This document shows, piece by piece, positions 4,381-13,453 of a stretch of DNA of 19,921 bases (the first letter of the stretch is position 1; every line of letters starts with the position of its first letter). Below the pieces are notes generated by a model, which saw only the letters and a list, made by a program, of their open reading frames with translations, ran no database searches and was not told the origin of the DNA. The stretch is from Serpens sp964410065 (GTDB lineage Bacteria > Pseudomonadota > Gammaproteobacteria > Pseudomonadales > Pseudomonadaceae): the NCBI GenBank assembly GCA_964410065.1, contig CAYPFO010000067.1, forward strand, positions 1 through 19,921, written 5' to 3'. The position numbers and the translations under genes were made by a program.

Positions 4381-6035
4381 GGGATGTTTTCCTCTTTTTT
4401 GGTTGTGGAAAAGGGTTGCGTGGTCTGGAAGGCAATGACGCGTTCACCGATGTGATCGAAGTCGAAGCGTTCCTGGCTGCGCAGGCTGATGGCGACGCAC
4501 ACCATCATGCTGGCGCCATAGGCGGTCAGTGAGCTGAGCAGTACCGGATAGTCGCGCAGGAAGCCCACGGCGAACGGAGTGAGGACCAGCGTGGTGAGTG
4601 TGCCCAGCACGATGCCGACCGTGCGACCGAAAAAGCCGAAGGCCATCAGGCCGATCACCACGCCGCCGCCGATCGAAGCACAGAGTTCGAAGAACACGGC
4701 GAGTACGCCTTGCAGCGGCAGCAGTTCGAAGCGGCTGATCAGGAACAGGGTGAAGGCGGCAATCACGGCCCAGGTGAAGGCCTTGTTGGTGACCCGGTCC
4801 CAGAACAGGCTGGCGATCACCGGGAAGACAATGGCTCCCCACAGCGCACCGACGAAGATCAGCATGCTGAGGATGTCGAGTTTCAGGCTGGCGAAGATGA
4901 CGCCGACGGTAGTCGCGACAATCATGGTCAAGCGGCCGACCCAGAGCATGGTGGTCGGGTTGGGTTTGCCCTTGGCCAGGTTCTTGCCGTAGACATCGGT
5001 CATGACGATGGCGGACAGGGCGGACAGGTCTGAGTCGGCCGTCGAGGACAGCGAACCGATCACCATGATGAAGAACAGACCGATCACAAAGGGCGGCAGG
5101 TAGGACGAGGCCATCTGCGGAATCAGGTTGTTGAGATTGCCATCGATGGGCTGCACCCCGGCGAGCAAGGCCAGCAGACCGAGCATGCCCAGGCCAATGA
5201 CGATGGCGCCGTAGCCGAGGGTGGCGGTGATGAAGGTCGGTTTGATCAAGTCTTCACGTACCGCGAACAAACGCTGGGCAATGGTCTGGTTGCCGATGGC
5301 GTAGGCCAGCACGGCGACGAAGAACGGCGCGCCTTGTTCGAGGATGGCGGTGGGCGAATAGAAGCTGGCCTGCTCGGGCGTCAGACGGGACATGCCGGTG
5401 GTGAACAGCTCGGGTCCGCCCAGCTGGAAGAAAATCATCGGAATGATGATCACCGCGGCCAGAATCATCGCGATCAACTGGCCAAAGTCAGTCAGTATCG
5501 ATGAGCGAAAGCCCGACCAGAGCGTGTAAGACAGAACGCCAAAACCGGCGATCAGGACGCCGTGGATAAAGCTCAGTGGCGACAGCACTTCGACCAGCGC
5601 GCCGGCAGCAGTGAAGTTCACCATCAGGCTGATTGCGCTGCCGACGATGTTCGAGCCGGCGAGGATCATCTGGCTGGAACGCCCGTGGCGGGCATGCATG
5701 ATCTCGCCCAGTGTGTGGGCCTTGGGTGCCAGTTGCCTGAATCGCCTGCCGAAGGGGTAGATGAACAGGATCATCAGGGCACCCCAGAAGCCGTAGTGCA
5801 GGGCACCGGACAAACCGTACTTGTAGCCCGCGCTGGCGGCGGCATAGAACGACGCTGCCCAGATCCAGGTGGCGGTCATGCTGGACGCCGACATGCCGAA
5901 GCCTACCGAGTTGTTGGAGACCATGTAGCTGTCGACGTTCTCCTGCTTGCGGCCGATGCGCAGGGAGACCAGGAAGGTAAGACCGTAAAAGCCCACTAAG
6001 AGAAGTAGAGCGGTGGTGAGGGATAGCTGGAACAC
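4362..6035 (-). CDS. Sodium:solute symporter family permease
   Basis: 557 residues with about 13 predicted membrane spans, as in the SSS (SLC5-like) family. It should carry a small organic solute into the cytoplasm driven by sodium. Recognisable parts: SLRIGRK and the VDSYMVSNNSVGFGMSASSMTATW region in the first two spans (about 24-57), GYKYGLSGALHYGFWGA (70-86), and GSLSSTADSDLSALSA (327-342), which holds the serines and aspartate of the sodium-site segment. The GSxSSTADSDLSA form resembles DUR3/urea-type and related SSS members, but the substrate cannot be told from sequence. Translation starts at GTG (6035), five to eight bases after a strong AAGGAGA. It is transcribed with the 43-residue peptide at 4249-4380. 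A 543-bp leader region separates it from the upstream operon, whose terminator is at 6504-6546, so it has its own promoter. Confidence 0.92.
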   Translation of the reverse strand: MFQLSLTTALLLLVGFYGLTFLVSLRIGRKQENVDSYMVSNNSVGFGMSASSMTATWIWAASFYAAASAGYKYGLSGALHYGFWGALMILFIYPFGRRFRQLAPKAHTLGEIMHARHGRSSQMILAGSNIVGSAISLMVNFTAAGALVEVLSPLSFIHGVLIAGFGVLSYTLWSGFRSSILTDFGQLIAMILAAVIIIPMIFFQLGGPELFTTGMSRLTPEQASFYSPTAILEQGAPFFVAVLAYAIGNQTIAQRLFAVREDLIKPTFITATLGYGAIVIGLGMLGLLALLAGVQPIDGNLNNLIPQMASSYLPPFVIGLFFIMVIGSLSSTADSDLSALSAIVMTDVYGKNLAKGKPNPTTMLWVGRLTMIVATTVGVIFASLKLDILSMLIFVGALWGAIVFPVIASLFWDRVTNKAFTWAVIAAFTLFLISRFELLPLQGVLAVFFELCASIGGGVVIGLMAFGFFGRTVGIVLGTLTTLVLTPFAVGFLRDYPVLLSSLTAYGASMMVCVAISLRSQERFDFDHIGERVIAFQTTQPFSTTKKEENIPCPVSL

Positions 6036-6503
6036 AATATCTCCTTTTTTATAGCCTCAAGCATCGCTGGCACGACGCAGGACCGCATGTGCGGCATGGC
6101 GTTTTTAGCAACCCGAATCACTGCGCACGGCAGGCATGATCGAACTTGAGCTCGAGGGGTTGCGAGCTTGAAAGCGACAGGATGCGGATCGACACGTGCG
6201 ATCCAAAAACGTCACAGGCGATACCCAAAAAGGGAGGTAATGGCTGTGATCCTGCAGCTGCGGTACCGGCTGTTACCGGCAGATGAAAGTCGCGTCATAT
6301 GGCTGTAGCTGACGCATCAGGTGGCGGAGTCTAGCATCATTGCCACGCAAAGGCGGCTTTTGAGTTCGCTTTTTCTTAAAAAGCAATAGGTTGCGTGAAA
6401 TATATTTCCGCGTTTCGAGCCGGCTTCAAAGCGCTTCGGAAGCAGTGTTCACGGGGTGTTGCAGCGGATCGAATTCGCTGTGATTCAGGCTGAGAAACTG
6501 CAA
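6036..6503 (-). promoter_or_regulatory. Long upstream region of the symporter with two inverted repeats
   Basis: No convincing gene lies in this interval. On the symporter side it holds two operator-like inverted repeats: GGATCG-N7-CGATCC at 6186-6204 and AGCTCG-N8-CGAGCT at 6149-6168, about 155 and 125 bp upstream of the GTG start. I could not fix a -35/-10 or sigma-54 promoter by eye. The left half is GC-rich, and the right half (6370-6410) has an AT-rich stretch. Confidence 0.45.
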
Positions 6504-6546
6504 GAAAAAAAGAAGGCCGGGTGGGTCGCTGAATCTTGGCCGGCCT
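6504..6546 (-). terminator. Rho-independent terminator after the lyase gene
   Basis: Read on the minus strand, AGGCCGG and CCGGCCT form a 7-bp GC stem with a loop of about 19 nt, followed by TCTTTTTTTCTTG. It lies about 33 bp after the stop of the HMG-CoA-lyase-like gene, ending that operon. Confidence 0.8.
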
Positions 6547-6578
6547 CCTGAAAACGCTTGTTTTTGGGAAAAAACGGG

Positions 6579-7511
6579 TCAGCCCTGGGTATTCATCCAC
6601 TGCGGCTTTGGGTAGCGCCGGTCCGCCTTGCCGGCCTTGAGGATCGAACCGGGGACATCGTGGCCGATCAGTGCGGGGAGGGAGGTTGCGGCCGCCAGCA
6701 GGCGGTCCAGATCGACGCGGGTTTCCAGTCCCATGCGCTGGTACATATGCACCAGATCCTCGGTGCAGATATTGCCGCTGGCGCCCGGTGCGTAGGGACA
6801 GCCCCCCAGCCCCCCCAAAGACGCATCGAAGCGGTCGATGCCGGCGTTCAGCGCCGCCAGGGCATTGGCCAGGCCCATGCCGCGGGTGTTGTGGAAATGC
6901 GCAGTAAACACGGCCTCAGGCCAGCGGCGCAGCGCTTCGTCACAGATGCGTTCGACCTGCGCCGGATCAGCCATGCCGGTGGTGTCGCACAGCGTGATGC
7001 CCTGCACGCCGATATCCAGCAACTGCTGCACCAGAGCGTAAACACGGTTTTCGGGGACTGCGCCTTCGAACGGACAACCGAAGGTGGTGGACAGCGAGGC
7101 GTTGACGAACACACCCGTGCCACGTGTAACTTCGATGATCGCCTTGAACTGCTCCAGGGACTGCTCGGGCGTCATGCGCAGGTTGGCCAGGCCGTGGGTG
7201 TTGCTGGCCGACATCACCAGGTTGATTTCGTCCACCTCGCAGTCCAGCGCGCGTTCGCAGCCCTTCACGTTGGGCACCAGCACGGTGTACTCGACCCCTG
7301 GCACGCGGCGAATGCCGCGCATTACCTCTTCGGCATCGCGCAGATTGGGAATCGCCTTGGGCGAGGTGAAGGAGGTGACTTCAATTTTCGCCAGCCCGGT
7401 TTCCGAGAGCCGGTCGATGAGTGCGATCTTGTCTTCGGTAGGGATGAAGCTGGATTCGATCTGGAAGCCGTCGCGGGTGGCGACTTCCTGGATGTACAGA
7501 CGCGTGCTCAT
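6579..7511 (-). CDS. Hydroxymethylglutaryl-CoA lyase-like enzyme
   Basis: 310 residues, the size of a bacterial HMG-CoA lyase of the DRE-TIM metallolyase family. It cleaves 3-hydroxy-3-methylglutaryl-CoA, or a related 3-hydroxy-3-methyl dicarboxyl-CoA, to acetyl-CoA and a ketoacid. All key residues are present at a constant offset from the human enzyme: R13 and D14 (TRDGFQ), metal ligands H205 and H207 (AHFHNTRG), the catalytic C238 within GGLGGCPYAPGASGN, and N247. The start ATG overlaps the stop of the CoA-transferase by one base (TGATG), so the two are translationally coupled and act in sequence: CoA transfer, then cleavage. No leucine-degradation (liu) genes are adjacent, so the substrate probably comes from outside. 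Citramalyl-CoA or another branched substrate cannot be excluded. Confidence 0.92.
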   Translation of the reverse strand: MSTRLYIQEVATRDGFQIESSFIPTEDKIALIDRLSETGLAKIEVTSFTSPKAIPNLRDAEEVMRGIRRVPGVEYTVLVPNVKGCERALDCEVDEINLVMSASNTHGLANLRMTPEQSLEQFKAIIEVTRGTGVFVNASLSTTFGCPFEGAVPENRVYALVQQLLDIGVQGITLCDTTGMADPAQVERICDEALRRWPEAVFTAHFHNTRGMGLANALAALNAGIDRFDASLGGLGGCPYAPGASGNICTEDLVHMYQRMGLETRVDLDRLLAAATSLPALIGHDVPGSILKAGKADRRYPKPQWMNTQG

Positions 7512-8713
7512 CAGATGATCCCTCGTGCGCGCAGGCCTTCGCGCTGTTCGTCGGTGAGGCCGAGCCCGGCCAGTACGTCATCGGTGTGCTCCCCCAGTTG
7601 CGGGCCGCCGGTGCCGATGCGCCCCGGTGTACGGCTGAGTTTGGGTAGCACGCCGGGTACCTTCAGCGGCCCGGCGAAGGTTTCCACCTGCTCGATCATC
7701 TGTCGCGCCAGGTAGTGCGGGTCCTGCACGATGTCGGCGGCGGTATAGGGATAGCCGGCCGGCACCCGGGCGCCCTTGAGCGCCTCGATGATGTCGGTAC
7801 GATTGTGACGTGCGGTCCATTCGCCAATGGCGGCGTCGATCAGTTCGGCGTGCTGGCTGCGCCCGTCGTTGTGGGCAAAGCGCGGGTCGTCACCCAGGTC
7901 CGGGCGGCCGATCAAGGTCATCAGGCGCTTGTAAATACTGTCGCCGTTGCCAGCGATCAGCACATAGCTGCCGTCGTTGCAGCGGTAGGAGTTCGACGGG
8001 GTAATGCCGGGCAGGGCACTGCCCGCCGGTTCACGCACATGGCCGAAGGCGTCATATTCGGGGATGAGGCTTTCCATCATGGCGAACACCGACTCATAGA
8101 GCGCTACGTCGATGGACTGGCCCTTGCCGCTGCGCTGGCGTTCCTGCAGGGCCAGCAGCACGCCGATTACGCCGTACAGCGAGGACAGCGAATCTCCAAT
8201 GCTGACGCCGACGCGAACCGGCGGCTGGCCTGGATAACCCGTGAGGTGGCGCAGGCCGCCCATGGCTTCGCCGATCACGCCAAAGCCGGGCAGGTCGCGG
8301 TAGGGGCCGGTTTGGCCGTAGCCGGAGATGCGCAGCATGATCAGACGCGGATTAATCTTCTCCAGTTCGTCCCAACCCAGACCCCAGCCTTCCAGGGTGC
8401 CCGGGCGGAAGTTTTCTACCAGCACGTCGGCCTCGGCAACCAGGCGGCGGACGATGTCCTGCCCTTCGGGCTCCTTGAGGTCAAGGGTGACCGACTGCTT
8501 GTTGCGCGATTGCACATGCCACCATAGGGAGGTGCCATCTTTGAGCTTGCGCCATTTGCGCAGCGGATCGCCAACACCCGGCGGCTCGATCTTGATCACC
8601 TCGGCGCCGAATTCGCCCAGCAGTTTGCTGGCGAAAGGGCCGGCAATCAGTTGCCCCATTTCCAGGACCTTGAGGCCTTGCAGCGGCAGGCCAGCATCCG
8701 TTCGTTCCGTCAT
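7511..8713 (-). CDS. CaiB/BaiF (family III) CoA-transferase
   Basis: 400 residues, full length for the family, which moves CoA between carboxylic acids through an aspartyl-CoA enzyme intermediate. The start of the fold (LQGLKVLEMGQLIAGPF, 11-27), IKIEPPGVGDP (40-50), NKQSVTLDL (71-79), the ENFRPGTLEGWGLG loop (100-113) and the catalytic aspartate D174 in VSIGDSLSSLYG are all visible. It resembles the SUGCT branch (succinate-hydroxymethylglutarate CoA-transferase), which fits its HMG-CoA-lyase partner: it would activate the imported dicarboxylate with CoA from succinyl-CoA. It is the first gene of a minus-strand operon divergent from a LysR gene. A palindromic operator candidate (8799-8818) lies about 86 bp upstream. 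The ribosome binding site before the ATG is weak. Confidence 0.92.
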   Translation of the reverse strand: MTERTDAGLPLQGLKVLEMGQLIAGPFASKLLGEFGAEVIKIEPPGVGDPLRKWRKLKDGTSLWWHVQSRNKQSVTLDLKEPEGQDIVRRLVAEADVLVENFRPGTLEGWGLGWDELEKINPRLIMLRISGYGQTGPYRDLPGFGVIGEAMGGLRHLTGYPGQPPVRVGVSIGDSLSSLYGVIGVLLALQERQRSGKGQSIDVALYESVFAMMESLIPEYDAFGHVREPAGSALPGITPSNSYRCNDGSYVLIAGNGDSIYKRLMTLIGRPDLGDDPRFAHNDGRSQHAELIDAAIGEWTARHNRTDIIEALKGARVPAGYPYTAADIVQDPHYLARQMIEQVETFAGPLKVPGVLPKLSRTPGRIGTGGPQLGEHTDDVLAGLGLTDEQREGLRARGII

Positions 8714-8798
8714 TGCTCATTACCTGTGCAAGGGGAGTTTCATGAAGCCCAGCATGGCGCAGGGCACGCAGGCGGACAATTGCCCAATCGGCAAGCCA

Positions 8799-8818
8799 GG
8801 CTTCGTGGTTCACGAAGC
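8799..8818. promoter_or_regulatory. Palindromic LysR-type operator candidate O1
   Basis: GCTTCGTG-gtt-CACGAAGC is a perfect 8-bp inverted repeat that contains the T-N11-A pattern of LysR boxes. It lies between the divergent CoA-transferase and lysR genes. The same 20 bp recur inverted at 9823-9842, before the TRAP gene. Confidence 0.75.
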
Positions 8819-8861
8819 GGGTGACCTGAATCCTTTGTGAAGTCGGGAGTTTCTGATGCAT

Positions 8862-8878
8862 GCTTCGCTTCCCACGAA
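8862..8878. promoter_or_regulatory. Second, degenerate operator candidate O2
   Basis: GCTTCG-N5-CACGAA has the same arms and spacing as O1 but a different centre (CTTCC) and an altered outer edge. Its centre lies about 61 bp from that of O1 and 13 bp upstream of the lysR ATG, a position fit for autoregulation. Confidence 0.5.
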
Positions 8879-8891
8879 AGCGGAGTGTGTT

Positions 8892-9875
8892 ATGCGCCGG
8901 TTTGATTTGACTACGTTGCGGGTGTTCGTCGCGGTTGCCGATGAGCGCAGCCTGACCCGCGCTGCTGAACGCGAGCACCTGGCGCTGGCGGCGGTGAGCA
9001 AGCGCGTCAGCGATCTGGAAAGTCAGCTGGGCATCAGTCTGCTCTACCGCCAGCCCAAGGGCGTCGAACTGACGCCGGCCGGGCATGCCTTGCTGCACCA
9101 TGCGCGCAACGTGCTGGACAACCTGCAGCGGATGAATGCCGATCTCAGCGAATTCAGCGAGGGCGTCAAAGGCCATGTGCGCATCCATGCCAACACCTCG
9201 GCGGTGATCCAGTTTCTGCCCGAAGACCTCAGCGCGTTCAGCCGACTGCATCCGCAGGTGAAAATCGATCTCGAAGAGCGGGTCAGCACCGATACCTTGC
9301 GCGCCCTGCGCGAAGGCCTGACTGACATTGGCATCTTTGCCGGCCACCTGCCGGCGGAAGAATTGCAGGTATTTCCCTACCGCCAGGATCAACTGGTGCT
9401 GGTTACGCCGCGCGAACATCCGCTGGCAACGCGCGAATGCCTGGCGTTGCGTGACGCGGCCGGCTACGACTTCATCGGTCTGCAGCAGGATGCCTCGCTG
9501 CACACGCTGCTGCAGCAGTCGGCCCAGCAGCAAGGAATTCCCTTGCGCTTGCGCATCCAGGTGCGCAGTTTCGAGGCGATCTGCCGGATGATCCACACCG
9601 GTATGGGCATCGGCGTGCTGCCCGCGCAAGTAGTCAGCAATTACCTGCCGGCGCTGGAAGTCGCCACTGTCCCGCTGAGCGATGCCTGGGCGCGGCGCGA
9701 GCTGAAAATCGGCGTGCGCAACCTGCAGGGATTGTCGGTGACGGCGCGGCAGATGCTGGAGCACCTCACCATCGGCGAAGGGAGGCGTGAAACGGGCGTA
9801 GTGACAGGGGTGGTTGTGAGGCGGCTTCGTGAACCACGAAGCCGAGCTTCCCAAAATGTGAATGTCAGCGGATGA
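8892..9875 (+). CDS. LysR-type transcriptional regulator
   Basis: 327 residues from the ATG at 8892, which I prefer because GGAG lies seven bases ahead and RRFDLTTLRVFVAVAD is the normal LysR beginning; an in-frame ATG at 8856 would add 12 unusual residues and overlap operator O2. The helix-turn-helix covers about residues 6-65 (SLTRAAEREHLALAAVSKRV, then LESQLGISLLYR and VELTPAG), and an inducer-binding domain covers about 90-295. The last 30 or so residues (RRETGVVTGVVVRRLREPRSR) are arginine-rich and poorly conserved; the codons there double as a palindromic operator (9822-9844). It most likely controls the divergent CoA-transferase/lyase operon and the downstream TRAP gene in response to the pathway substrate. 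Confidence 0.93.
   Translation: MRRFDLTTLRVFVAVADERSLTRAAEREHLALAAVSKRVSDLESQLGISLLYRQPKGVELTPAGHALLHHARNVLDNLQRMNADLSEFSEGVKGHVRIHANTSAVIQFLPEDLSAFSRLHPQVKIDLEERVSTDTLRALREGLTDIGIFAGHLPAEELQVFPYRQDQLVLVTPREHPLATRECLALRDAAGYDFIGLQQDASLHTLLQQSAQQQGIPLRLRIQVRSFEAICRMIHTGMGIGVLPAQVVSNYLPALEVATVPLSDAWARRELKIGVRNLQGLSVTARQMLEHLTIGEGRRETGVVTGVVVRRLREPRSRASQNVNVSG
9822..9844. promoter_or_regulatory. Palindromic operator candidate O3 ahead of the TRAP gene
   Basis: CGGCTTCGTG-aac-CACGAAGCCG is a perfect 10-bp inverted repeat. Its core is the exact reverse complement of O1. It lies inside the last codons of lysR, 91 bp before the dctP-like start, as expected for LysR control of the transporter gene. 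Confidence 0.7.
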
Positions 9876-9935
9876 AAGTGCCGGGGTAGAGTCCAGAGGC
9901 TTGCATGGCTCAACAATTACAAAACGGAGCTTCCC

Positions 9936-10934
9936 ATGACACGACTCACCCTTAATCGCGTCACCCGGCTGTTTGCCGCCTCGGCCCTGTTCTGTGCGCT
10001 CAGCGCCCAGGCCGACCCGATCCTCATCAAGTTCTCCCACATCACCGCTGACACCACGCCCAAGGGACAAGGCGCACTGATGTTCCAGAAACTCGTCGCC
10101 GAACGCCTGCCGGGTCAGGTGGAGGTGCAGGTATTTTCCAACTCTTCGCTGTATGGCGATGGCAAGGAGATGGAAGCGCTGCTGATGAACGAGGTGCAGA
10201 TGCTCGCACCGGCACCGTCCAAGCTGGAGCAGTACACCAAGCAGTTGCAGCTGTTCGATCTGATGTTCCTGTTCGATGACGTCGCCGCCGCCCAGCGCTT
10301 CCAGCAATCGGAACAGGGGCGGAGCATGCTGCGCTCGATGGAGCCCAAGGGCATCACCGGCCTGGCCTACTGGCTCAACGGCATGCGTCATTTCACCGCC
10401 AACACGCCGCTGCGCGAACCGGCTAATGCCCGTGGCTTGAAGTTCCGCGTACAGCCGTCGGACCTGCAGGCCGCGCAATACAGCGCGCTGCGCGCCGTGC
10501 CGCGCAAGATGTCCTTTGCGGAGATCTATCAGGGACTGCAGACCGGCGTTGTCAATGCCCAGGACAACCCCTGGTCGAACATCTACAGCCAGAAGTATCA
10601 CGAAGTGCAGAAGTACATGACCGAGTCCAGTCATGCGATCGGCAATTACTTGTTGATCACCAACACGCAATTCTGGAACGGTTTGCCGGCTCCGGTACGC
10701 CGCGAGCTGGAAAGCATCATCGAGGAGGTCACCGCCGAGGTGAATCGCCAGGCTGAAGCCCTCAATGAAACAGCCAGGCAAAACATCCTCGCTTCCGGCA
10801 AAAGCGAGATTCTGCAACTGACCGCCGAGCAACGTGCCGCCTGGCGCGATGCGGTGCGCCCGGCTTGGGCAAAGTTCGAGGCTGAAATCGGCGCTGATCT
10901 CATCCAGGCCGCCCAGGCGTCCAATCAACGCTGA
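9936..10934 (+). CDS. TRAP transporter periplasmic binding protein (DctP family)
   Basis: 332 residues. A signal peptide is clear: the basic MTRLTLNRVTRLF, a hydrophobic core, then cleavage after SAQA (about residue 26), giving a mature protein that starts DPILIKFSH. Known: DctP proteins bind carboxylates in the periplasm through a conserved arginine, here probably the one in RGLKFRVQ, and hand them to the membrane pair DctQ/DctM. Family marks include HITADTTPKGQGALMF, LYGDGKEMEALLMNEVQM, and the late SFAEIYQGLQTGVVNAQDNPW. The ribosome binding site is CGGAG. No dctQ or dctM gene follows; a terminator comes within 25 bp of the stop. The regulator upstream and the shared operator suggest it serves the CoA-transferase/lyase pathway. 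Confidence 0.93.
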   Translation: MTRLTLNRVTRLFAASALFCALSAQADPILIKFSHITADTTPKGQGALMFQKLVAERLPGQVEVQVFSNSSLYGDGKEMEALLMNEVQMLAPAPSKLEQYTKQLQLFDLMFLFDDVAAAQRFQQSEQGRSMLRSMEPKGITGLAYWLNGMRHFTANTPLREPANARGLKFRVQPSDLQAAQYSALRAVPRKMSFAEIYQGLQTGVVNAQDNPWSNIYSQKYHEVQKYMTESSHAIGNYLLITNTQFWNGLPAPVRRELESIIEEVTAEVNRQAEALNETARQNILASGKSEILQLTAEQRAAWRDAVRPAWAKFEAEIGADLIQAAQASNQR

Positions 10935-10956
10935 CACCACTTTTTTTGGTTTTTCC

Positions 10957-10989
10957 ACGGCCGGCAGCCTCCTCCTGCTGGCCGTTTTT
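10957..10989 (+). terminator. Rho-independent terminator after the TRAP gene
   Basis: ACGGCCGGC and GCTGGCCGT pair (8 bp plus one G-T) around an 11-nt loop, followed directly by TTTT. The position, 23 bp after the stop, shows the TRAP gene is transcribed alone or only with lysR. Confidence 0.85.
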
Positions 10990-11105
10990 GTAAGGGGCGT
11001 AGCAGGGTATTCCTCATTCAGGGGCCTACCTTGGTCGCACGCGGCTGTTTTCAAATCAGCGGTCTATGCTTTTCGGGAGCGTGCTTCCTGGCGTTGCCGG
11101 CAGTG

Positions 11106-11130
11106 ACCCGGTCCCCGCCTTTGGCCGGGT
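11106..11130 (+). promoter_or_regulatory. Hairpin in the acsA leader
   Basis: ACCCGG (11106-11111) and CCGGGT (11125-11130) form a 6-bp stem in the interval before acsA, about 62 bp before its ATG. There is no T run, so it is a leader structure or chance rather than a terminator. No clear promoter boxes are visible around it. Confidence 0.3.
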
Positions 11131-11192
11131 AAGGGCTCGCCCGACGTGCAGGCCGCACTCATATCAAGGAAGGCAATACGAGGAACAGCCCA

Positions 11193-13148
<1,956 letters not shown>

Positions 13149-13154
13149 CTCGTT

Positions 13155-13198
13155 GCGGCTTCCCACTTGTGCGAACGCAGATGGGAGGCCGCCCTTTT
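13155..13198 (+). terminator. Rho-independent terminator after acsA
   Basis: GCGGCTTCCCA and TGGGAGGCCGC form an 11-bp stem with one T-G pair and a 16-nt loop, then CCTTTT. It begins six bases after the acsA stop and separates acsA from argR. Confidence 0.82.
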
Positions 13199-13453
13199 AT
13201 CACCCCAGCGGTATCAGCGAGCTGCGGCTGGAAAAGTGCAGGGCTGCAAACGGGTGATCCGTACTCTAGAGGCAGCGATATCAAATACTGTCCCGGGCAT
13301 GGCTGCGTTGTCCCGCCTGGCATTCTGCCGTTAGAATGCCCAGCTTGTGCGTCAGGCCCTTGGCTTGGAAGCCGCGCGGTGCGTCTTTTTACACCGACTG
13401 TACCGTTATTCTCTTAGCCTCAAACAGGCCCTGTGAGGCTAAACTGCTCCGCC
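13199..13453 (+). promoter_or_regulatory. acsA-argR intergenic region with two perfect hairpins
   Basis: No supported gene. It contains GGCATTCT-N6-AGAATGCC (13319-13340) and TAGCCTCA-N11-TGAGGCTA (13415-13441), the latter ending 12 bp before the argR ATG and overlapping where its ribosome binding site should be. These are candidates for an operator or a leader structure controlling argR. In P. aeruginosa the aot transport genes occupy this place and argR is the last gene of their operon. Confidence 0.5.

Noticed and set aside
4114..4455. A 113-codon plus-strand frame
   Set aside because: It spans the terminator, the hairpin and the antisense of the small transporter peptide and the symporter end. 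There is no domain, and the composition is mixed.
6240..6308. A 22-codon plus-strand frame after a good GGGAGGT
   Set aside because: No plus-strand gene lies downstream for more than 2 kb, and it lies in the upstream region of a minus-strand gene. It is most likely chance.
6558..7715. A 385-codon plus-strand frame
   Set aside because: It is antisense to the HMG-CoA-lyase-like gene, with no ribosome binding site or domain. It is a GC-driven shadow.
8481..11054. An 857-codon open frame on the minus strand across lysR and the TRAP gene
   Set aside because: It is antisense to two genes with clear family motifs and runs into the CoA-transferase in another frame. Its protein is low-complexity His/Gln/Arg-rich, typical of the mirror frame of GC-rich codons.
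13169..13417. An 82-codon plus-strand frame between acsA and argR
   Set aside because: It starts inside the acsA terminator and passes through both leader hairpins. The protein has no recognisable features and there is no ribosome binding site.
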